NCBI GenBank assembly: GCA_900316565.1
Contig: ONDK01000015.1
Span: 1 to 44,208 of the forward strand
From: an uncultured Prevotella sp.
GTDB taxonomy: Bacteria; Bacteroidota; Bacteroidia; Bacteroidales; Bacteroidaceae
DNA length: 44,208 bases
Direction of reading: 5' to 3'
Positions 38,934-44,208 of the stretch are shown in pieces (within the stretch, counting starts at the first letter, position 1; each line of letters opens with the position of its first letter). Below the pieces are notes generated by a model. That model ran no database searches. It was not told the DNA's origin and was given only the letters and a program-made list of their open reading frames with translations. The translations under genes and the position numbers were made by a program.

Positions 38934-41900
38934 GTTCATTGATTTCATCATAGCATTCTCCCTTAAGCGCAAATATCTCATCCTTGTCGTCACCCTTGCC
39001 GTGATTGTCATGGGTGTGGTGAGCTTCCGTCAGACAGCTATCGATGCCTTTCCCGATGTCACCAATACGAAGGTGACCATCATCACGCAGTGGCCGGGGC
39101 GCTCTGCGGAGGAGATAGAGAAGTTCGTTACCATCCCAATAGAGATTGCCATGAACTCGGTACAGAAAAAGACCGACATACGTTCCACGACGCTCTTCGG
39201 TCTCTCCGTTGTCACGGTGTGCTTCGACGACCATGTCGACGATGAGTTCGCACGGCAGCAGGTCTACAACCTCCTGCATGATGCCGACCTCCCCGATGGC
39301 GTGGACCCCGACGTGCAACCGCTGTCAGGACCGACAGGAGAGATATTCCGTTACACGCTGCAGAGCGACAAACGGTCGGTGCGCGAGTTGAAGACCCTTC
39401 AGGACTGGGTCATAGAACGCAAGCTGCGCTCCGTTCCCGGCATCGCCGACATCGTCAGCTTCGGTGGTGAGGTGAAAACCTTCGAGGTCAGCGTCAACCC
39501 AAACCAGCTGGCCACCTATGGTGTGAGCTCCCTTGAGCTCTACCAGGCCATCGCCAACAGCAACGTCAACGTCGGTGGCGACGTCATCCAGCGCAGCTCG
39601 CAGTCGTATGTCGTCCGTGGCATAGGCCTTATCAACAACGTCCGTGAGATTGGCGACATCGTAGTGAAGAACGTCGGCGGCACACCTATCCTCGTACGTA
39701 ACCTCGCCACCGTCCATGAGAGCTGCCAGCCACGTCTCGGACAGGTGGGACGCGGCAATGAGAACGACGTCGTCGAGGGCATCGTCGTCATGCGCAAGGG
39801 TGAGAACACCGAGCAGGTTATCAAAGACCTGAAGGCAAAGATTTCAGATATACAGAACGACCTGCCAAAGGACGTGAAGATAGTACCGTTCTACGACCGT
39901 GAGGACCTCGTGAACCTCGCCGTCGGCACGGTGATGCACAACGTCCTGGAGGGTATCATCCTCGTAACGCTCGTCGTGCTGCTGTTCATGAAGGACTGGC
40001 GCACAACGGTCATCGTGGCATCCGTCATCCCGCTGGCACTGCTCTTCGCGTTCATCGCCTTGCATGTCTGTGGCATGAGCGCTAACTTGCTGAGTATGGG
40101 AGCCATCGACTTCGGTATCATCATCGACGGTGCCGTGGTGATGGTGGAGGCCCTCTTCGTGGCCTTGTCGGGACAGGCGCGCACCATCGGCATGGAAGCC
40201 TTCAACCGCCGCAGCCATCTGGGAATGATACGGCAGACGGCCCGCGGCAAGGCAAAGTCGGTGTTCTTCTCCAAACTTATCATCATCACCGCCCTTCTGC
40301 CAATCTTCACCTTCCAGAAGGTCGAGGGGAAGATGTTCTCTCCGCTGGCCTACACGTTGGGCTTCGCGCTCCTTGGTGCACTTGTCTTTACGCTTACGCT
40401 GGTGCCGGTGCTGTCGTCGATGCTCCTGAAGAAGAATGTACGGGAGAAGAAGAACCGTTTCCTGAATGCCGTCTACCGCTGTGCCGATACGGCCTTCGCC
40501 TTCTGCCACCGCAACTGCCGGAAGATTATCGTCGTGGCCCTTGTCTTTATGGTGGCGGGTCTGGCCTGCTTCCGTCTCCTCGGCTCGGAGTTCCTTCCAG
40601 AGATGAACGAGGGCTCCATCTACGCCCGTGCCACGTTACCGCAGAGCGTGTCGCTGTCCCAGAGCGTGAAGCTCGCCAATGAGTTCCGCTCCATACTGCT
40701 GAAATATCCCGAGGTGAGCCAGGTGATGACACAGACGGGACGCCCCAACGACGGTACCGACGCCACGGGCTTCTATAACATAGAGCTCTTCGTGAAACTG
40801 CACCCGGAGAAAGAGTGGAAGACAGGACGCACCAAGGAACAGGTCGTCGACGATATGAACCGGCGGCTGAGCGTCTATCCCGGTATCGACTTCAACTTCT
40901 CGCAGCCTATCTCCGACAATGTGGAGGAGGCCGTCAGCGGTGTCAAGGGCGCCATCGTGGCAAAGGTCTACGGCAAAGACCTCGCCGAGAGCGAGCGTCT
41001 GGCCTGGCAGGTCTACCACACGATGAAACCTATCCGTGGCATCACCGACCTCGGCGTCATCCGTAACATGGGACAGCCGGAGCTGCAGATAGATATCGAT
41101 GAGGACCGGCTGGCACGCTATGGCGTGAAGAAGGACGACGTGCAGAGCATCATCGAGATGGCCATCGGAGGAAAGGCAGCCTCACAGGTCTACGAGGATG
41201 AACGGAAGTTCAACCTTGTCGTGCGCTACGAGGAGCCGTTCCGCGACAATGCCGAGGCCATAGCGAAGATAAAGGTGCCCACGGAGGACGGGCAGATGAT
41301 ACCTATCGGTGAGCTGGCACAGATACGTTCCATCACCGGACCACTCATCATCTATCGCGAGAACCACAGCCGCTACTGCGCCGTGAAGTTCAGCGTCCGC
41401 GACCGCGATATGGGCTCTGCCGTCGATGAGGCGCGCGCGAAGGTGGCGAAAGCCGTCAAGCTGCCGTCGGGATATAAGATAACGTGGAATGGCGACTTCG
41501 AGAACCAGAAGCGTGCCACGGCCCGTCTGGCGCAGGTGGTGCCTATCAGCGTGCTGCTCATCTTCATCATCCTCTACATCCTCTTCGGTAATGCGCGCGA
41601 TGCGGCACTCGTGCTCACCAATGTGCCGTTCGCTGCCGTGGGTGGTGTCCTCATACTCCTTGTGACACATACCAACTTCTCCATCTCGGCGGGTATCGGC
41701 TTCATATGCCTCTTCGGTATCTGCATACAGAACGGAGTCATCATGCTTATGGATATCAAACACTTCCTGCGGCACCGCTATGCGCTTCCCGAGGCCGTGA
41801 CGCGCGGTATGCACTCACGGATACGCAGTGTGCTGATGACGGCGATGATGGCAACGCTCGGACTGATGCCGGCGGCTCTCAGCACCGGCATAGGCAGTGA

Positions 41901-42027
41901 GAGCCAGCGTCCGCTGGCAACGGTCATCATCGGAGGTCTTGTCGGTGCTACGATCTTTACGCTCTTCGTCTTCCCGCTTTTCATAGAGCGTATATACAGT
42001 CATGTGAACATAAAGAAAATAAGATAA
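38926..42027 (+). CDS. czcA: Heavy-metal RND efflux pump (CzcA type)
   Basis: A proton-driven inner-membrane pump of 1033 aa with two large periplasmic loops. The transport motif AIDFGIIIDGAVVMVEA (near residue 400) has the DFGxxxDGAVVM form typical of pumps for divalent metals such as Co, Zn, Cd or Ni. Copper/silver pumps of the CusA kind usually read differently, so divalent-metal export is favoured; the exact ion is open. The start is the ATG at 38926; the in-frame TTG six bases earlier is less likely. It forms an operon with the CzcC and CzcB genes and with the small HMA-like gene 5 bp after its stop. Confidence 0.93.
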   Translation: MNKFIDFIIAFSLKRKYLILVVTLAVIVMGVVSFRQTAIDAFPDVTNTKVTIITQWPGRSAEEIEKFVTIPIEIAMNSVQKKTDIRSTTLFGLSVVTVCFDDHVDDEFARQQVYNLLHDADLPDGVDPDVQPLSGPTGEIFRYTLQSDKRSVRELKTLQDWVIERKLRSVPGIADIVSFGGEVKTFEVSVNPNQLATYGVSSLELYQAIANSNVNVGGDVIQRSSQSYVVRGIGLINNVREIGDIVVKNVGGTPILVRNLATVHESCQPRLGQVGRGNENDVVEGIVVMRKGENTEQVIKDLKAKISDIQNDLPKDVKIVPFYDREDLVNLAVGTVMHNVLEGIILVTLVVLLFMKDWRTTVIVASVIPLALLFAFIALHVCGMSANLLSMGAIDFGIIIDGAVVMVEALFVALSGQARTIGMEAFNRRSHLGMIRQTARGKAKSVFFSKLIIITALLPIFTFQKVEGKMFSPLAYTLGFALLGALVFTLTLVPVLSSMLLKKNVREKKNRFLNAVYRCADTAFAFCHRNCRKIIVVALVFMVAGLACFRLLGSEFLPEMNEGSIYARATLPQSVSLSQSVKLANEFRSILLKYPEVSQVMTQTGRPNDGTDATGFYNIELFVKLHPEKEWKTGRTKEQVVDDMNRRLSVYPGIDFNFSQPISDNVEEAVSGVKGAIVAKVYGKDLAESERLAWQVYHTMKPIRGITDLGVIRNMGQPELQIDIDEDRLARYGVKKDDVQSIIEMAIGGKAASQVYEDERKFNLVVRYEEPFRDNAEAIAKIKVPTEDGQMIPIGELAQIRSITGPLIIYRENHSRYCAVKFSVRDRDMGSAVDEARAKVAKAVKLPSGYKITWNGDFENQKRATARLAQVVPISVLLIFIILYILFGNARDAALVLTNVPFAAVGGVLILLVTHTNFSISAGIGFICLFGICIQNGVIMLMDIKHFLRHRYALPEAVTRGMHSRIRSVLMTAMMATLGLMPAALSTGIGSESQRPLATVIIGGLVGATIFTLFVFPLFIERIYSHVNIKKIR

Positions 42028-42032
42028 TAATC

Positions 42033-42407
42033 ATGAACAATTCATTCACTAATCATCATCGCGTCATCGTTATGGCGGTGTTCTTCTTCTTTCTGCTGAC
42101 AACGGCTACGGCGCGCAGCCGATACCTGTCGGTGAAGTTTGCCATGGCCGTCGGCCAGGAACAGAAAGAGTATGTCGATTCTGTTATGAGGGCTGAGCCG
42201 GGAGTCTTCTCGGTGTCGTGGTGCTCGCGGCACCGGATGCTTATCGTGGTATATGACCGTACGCGCACCAGCCAGCGCCACCTGCGCTGCGTCGTACGGG
42301 AGCTGTCAGACTGCAGCCGCTGTCATCAGGATAGTGCTTGCGCTATGCCTTGTATATTCATGGATGGACAGACGCATGGGCGACAGGGCTTGTTGAAAGG
42401 ACTGTGA
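42033..42407 (+). CDS. Exported HMA-like small protein at the end of the efflux operon (124 aa)
   Basis: A signal peptide (residues ~8-28) precedes a domain with the beta-alpha-beta-beta-alpha-beta rhythm of heavy-metal-associated domains: YLSVKFAMAVGQEQKEYVDSVMRAEPGV, FSVSWCSRHRMLIVVYD and a second helix. The usual CxxC in the first loop is missing. Instead the C-terminal tail is cysteine/histidine rich (CSRCHQDSACAMPC). It begins 5 bp after the pump gene, so a role as periplasmic metal-binding accessory is a reasonable inference. No specific family is recognised. Confidence 0.75.
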   Translation: MNNSFTNHHRVIVMAVFFFFLLTTATARSRYLSVKFAMAVGQEQKEYVDSVMRAEPGVFSVSWCSRHRMLIVVYDRTRTSQRHLRCVVRELSDCSRCHQDSACAMPCIFMDGQTHGRQGLLKGL

Positions 42408-42429
42408 AAGAGGGCGCACGATTAGGTCC

Positions 42430-42460
42430 TTGCACATCTTGATATTTTTTATTACTTTTG
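42430..42460 (+). promoter_or_regulatory. Promoter of the MATE transporter gene
   Basis: The -7 box TACTTTTG (42453-42460) is preceded at 20-bp spacing by TTG (42430-42432), which fits the Bacteroidetes -33 element. The transcription start would be near 42467. Confidence 0.65.
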
Positions 42461-42486
42461 CAGTCGGTATTGATTTTATTCTGACG

Positions 42487-43878
42487 ATGTGGAAGAAAGG
42501 TAGAGATGTGTTTGATAATGCAAAGACGTTTGGCTGGAAAATCTTCAGGGGTACCTCGCGTGATATCCTTGCCCTTGCCGTCCCTTCCATAATAAGTAAT
42601 ATCACGGTGCCGCTGCTCGGCCTTGTCGACCTGACTATAGTCGGGCATATCGGCGACGCGGCATATATCTCCGCGATAGCCACGGGCTCGATGATCTTCA
42701 ACATCATCTATTGGATTTTCGGGTTCCTTCGTATGGGCACCAGCGGCATCACCGCTCAGGCCTTCGGACGGAAGAGTAGGGGAGGCGTCGACAGCGTCCT
42801 GCGGCTCTCCGCCGGCATGGGCGCGGCGATAGGGCTGGCATTTGTTGTCCTACAGCCATGGGTTCTGCGGTTCATGCTCTGGGCCATGAACACCCCTGTG
42901 GAATCCGTGGTCCTGGTCACCGAATATTTCGACATCGTCGTCTGGGGCGCCCCTGCGATGTTGGCTCTCTATGCCTTCAACGGCTGGTTCATAGGCATGC
43001 AGGATACGCGTGTGCCGATGGTCATCGCTATCGTACAGAATGTGATAAACATCGTGGCCAGCATATCACTGGTCTTCCTCGCAGGTTGGAAAGTCGAAGG
43101 TGTCGCCGCCGGAACGCTCATCGCACAGTGGTCGGGACTGCTCATGGCCCTCGTGGGAGTGAGATACATAAAGAGACGAACCGCGCCGGTGTTCCGCAAG
43201 AGCTCCTCTGACGGTGAGAAGGATGTCCCGTCGACCGAAAGCGGAAAAATATCCTTTGGCAGCTTTTTCCGCGTCAACCGTGATATCTTCTTTCGCACGC
43301 TGTGTCTTGTGGCGGTGAACATGTTCTTCACTTCCGCCGGTGGAAAGCAGGGGGCACTGATCCTTGCCGTCAACGCGTTACTGATTACCCTTTATACCCT
43401 GTTTTCCTATTTCATGGATGGCTTCGCCTTTGCTGCTGAGGCCCTTTGCGGAAAATACTATGGTGCCGGCGATAAGGTAGGCTTCCAGAGGATAGTACGG
43501 CAACTGTATCTGTGGGGAGTGGTGATGGTAGTGGTCTTCACATTATTATATATGGCCGGCGGTGAGCGTTTCCTTTCTCTGCTCACCGATGATGCGAAGG
43601 TCGTCAGGGCGGCGGCAGACTATTTCCCGTGGACCCTTGCCATCCCTCTCTGTGGCGTAATGGCATTTATCTATGATGGCGTGTTCATAGGCATCACGGC
43701 AACAAGGGGTATGCTCGTCTCGTCGTTTATCTCCTCAGCTCTGTTCTTTTCCATCTTCTTCGCCTTCTCCCCGTCAATGGGAAACGGAGCCCTGTGGATG
43801 GCGTTCCTCTCGTTCCTCGCCTGCCGCGGTGCGGTTCAGCATTTCCTCCTCCAGCGCATCAATAAGATCCGAATTTAG
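42487..43878 (+). CDS. MATE-family efflux transporter (DinF-like)
   Basis: The 463-aa membrane protein has 12 hydrophobic segments in two bundles. The first starts DILALAVPSIISNITVPLLGLVDLTIVGHIG, the classical MATE/DinF opening; FGFLRMGTSGITAQAFG follows. Such pumps export organic cations or drugs against a Na+ or proton gradient. The start at 42487 (ATG) lies 20 bp past the inferred transcription start. The longer frame from a TTG at 42430 would overlap the promoter. The gene stands alone and is followed directly by a repeat array. Confidence 0.9.
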   Translation: MWKKGRDVFDNAKTFGWKIFRGTSRDILALAVPSIISNITVPLLGLVDLTIVGHIGDAAYISAIATGSMIFNIIYWIFGFLRMGTSGITAQAFGRKSRGGVDSVLRLSAGMGAAIGLAFVVLQPWVLRFMLWAMNTPVESVVLVTEYFDIVVWGAPAMLALYAFNGWFIGMQDTRVPMVIAIVQNVINIVASISLVFLAGWKVEGVAAGTLIAQWSGLLMALVGVRYIKRRTAPVFRKSSSDGEKDVPSTESGKISFGSFFRVNRDIFFRTLCLVAVNMFFTSAGGKQGALILAVNALLITLYTLFSYFMDGFAFAAEALCGKYYGAGDKVGFQRIVRQLYLWGVVMVVVFTLLYMAGGERFLSLLTDDAKVVRAAADYFPWTLAIPLCGVMAFIYDGVFIGITATRGMLVSSFISSALFFSIFFAFSPSMGNGALWMAFLSFLACRGAVQHFLLQRINKIRI

Positions 43879-43914
43879 GCTTTCAAGCAATTTGCTGCCT
43901 CCTTTGAAGTAGTA

Positions 43915-44208
43915 CGTAGTGCCTCGGAGAGGCTGTAAGTCACTGTGACGCTTGGAGGATGGGGATAAACCCCACCCCTACATTGGGTGACAGAGGCGTC
44001 TTTCGCTTGGAGGATGGGGATAAACCCCACCCCTACATTGGGTGACAGAGGTTCTCGTAGAATGAGCGCAGCCAGATAAGCTAATGGGGGATTACACACG
44101 GTGCCTCGAAGAGGCACACTCTCAGTAACCCCAGACTAAGTGAGCGAAGCGAGCGCAGTCTGGGGGATAAATCGAAAGGAGAGTGTCAACTCAGAGCCTC
44201 GGAGAGGT
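43915..44208. repeat. REP-like array III and start of element B, copy 3
   Basis: It begins with an element-B end fragment (GTGCCTCGGAGAGGCTGTAA, 43919-43938) and two minus-oriented units at 43954-43981 and 44009-44036 (55-bp period). Next comes the 64-bp junction shared with 22625-22688, then the left half of element B from 44101 to the window end. Over its ~108 bp it is nearly identical to 22856-22963. The right half lies outside the window. Confidence 0.85.

Noticed and set aside
42430-42486. Extended N-terminus of the MATE transporter from a TTG at 42430
   Set aside because: It would overlap the -33 and -7 promoter elements; the ATG at 42487 fits the family start.
1-44208. tRNA and rRNA genes
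   Set aside because: No segment with the cloverleaf landmarks or conserved rRNA stretches was found by reading; a covariance scan would settle it.

Overview
The window looks like a chromosomal segment of a Bacteroidetes bacterium, most probably a Prevotella-type species (Prevotellaceae). The main evidence is the promoter type. Almost every transcription unit is preceded by a TAnnTTTG -7 box (TACCTTTG, TACTTTTG, TAATTTTG and similar) and has little or no Shine-Dalgarno sequence. Lipoproteins with short signal peptides, BspA-type leucine-rich repeats, the Pho4-PhoU fusion and the stand-alone MetH reactivation domain agree with this. The genus assignment is an inference. I saw no rRNA, tRNA or CRISPR array.

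Layout. 1-2.1 kb: three small exported proteins of unknown function (minus strand). 2.1-6.1 kb: a minus-strand cassette with a 1038-aa primase/AAA-type protein, a 73-aa protein, a small helix-turn-helix protein and a 104-aa protein, probably an integrated replicon or satellite remnant; no integrase is present. 6.1-7.0 kb: AT-rich DNA with CTAA iterations and two 81-bp direct repeats, closed by a strong terminator. 7.0-8.2 kb: a REP-associated (Y1/HUH) transposase-like protein with an unusual C-terminal domain. 8.25-8.39 kb: a candidate small RNA. 8.5-19.7 kb: minus-strand housekeeping genes (mfd, polyprenol-phosphate glycosyltransferase, plsC, metallophosphoesterase, MetH reactivation domain, pyrC, a lipoprotein, a membrane protein, divIC/ftsB, another lipoprotein). 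19.9-22.2 kb: glutathione peroxidase, a DUF559 endonuclease flanked by a perfect 36-bp inverted repeat, and trxB, whose N-terminus is encoded by that repeat. 22.2-26.0 kb: two dense palindromic repeat arrays around a HAD phosphatase and a tiny lipoprotein. 26.1-33.2 kb: a phosphate block (porin, LRR protein, ppk1, ppx, Pho4-PhoU transporter). 33.2-42.4 kb: a two-component system, split chromate transporter and a CzcCBA-type RND efflux operon with an HMA-like tail gene. 42.5-43.9 kb: a MATE transporter. 43.9-44.2 kb: the start of a third repeat array.

Two systems stand out. First, a phosphate regulon: three transcription starts (porin, LRR-ppk-ppx, pit) each carry TTGTAAC-like heptamers repeated every 11 bp. 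The last heptamer ends exactly 10 bp before the TAnnTTTG box in all three, which closely resembles the PhoB box geometry of proteobacteria on a Bacteroidetes promoter. At pit the -7 box lies in the loop of a 22-bp hairpin ending in a T tract. Second, a palindromic repeat ecology: about 18 copies of a REP-like unit (GTAG tetranucleotide followed by an imperfect hairpin) occur in both orientations with conserved spacers, together with a composite ~300-bp inverted-repeat element whose stems show paired base changes. The RAYT-like protein at 7.0 kb is a candidate mobiliser, but in this window it is not flanked by these repeats, so the link is a hypothesis.
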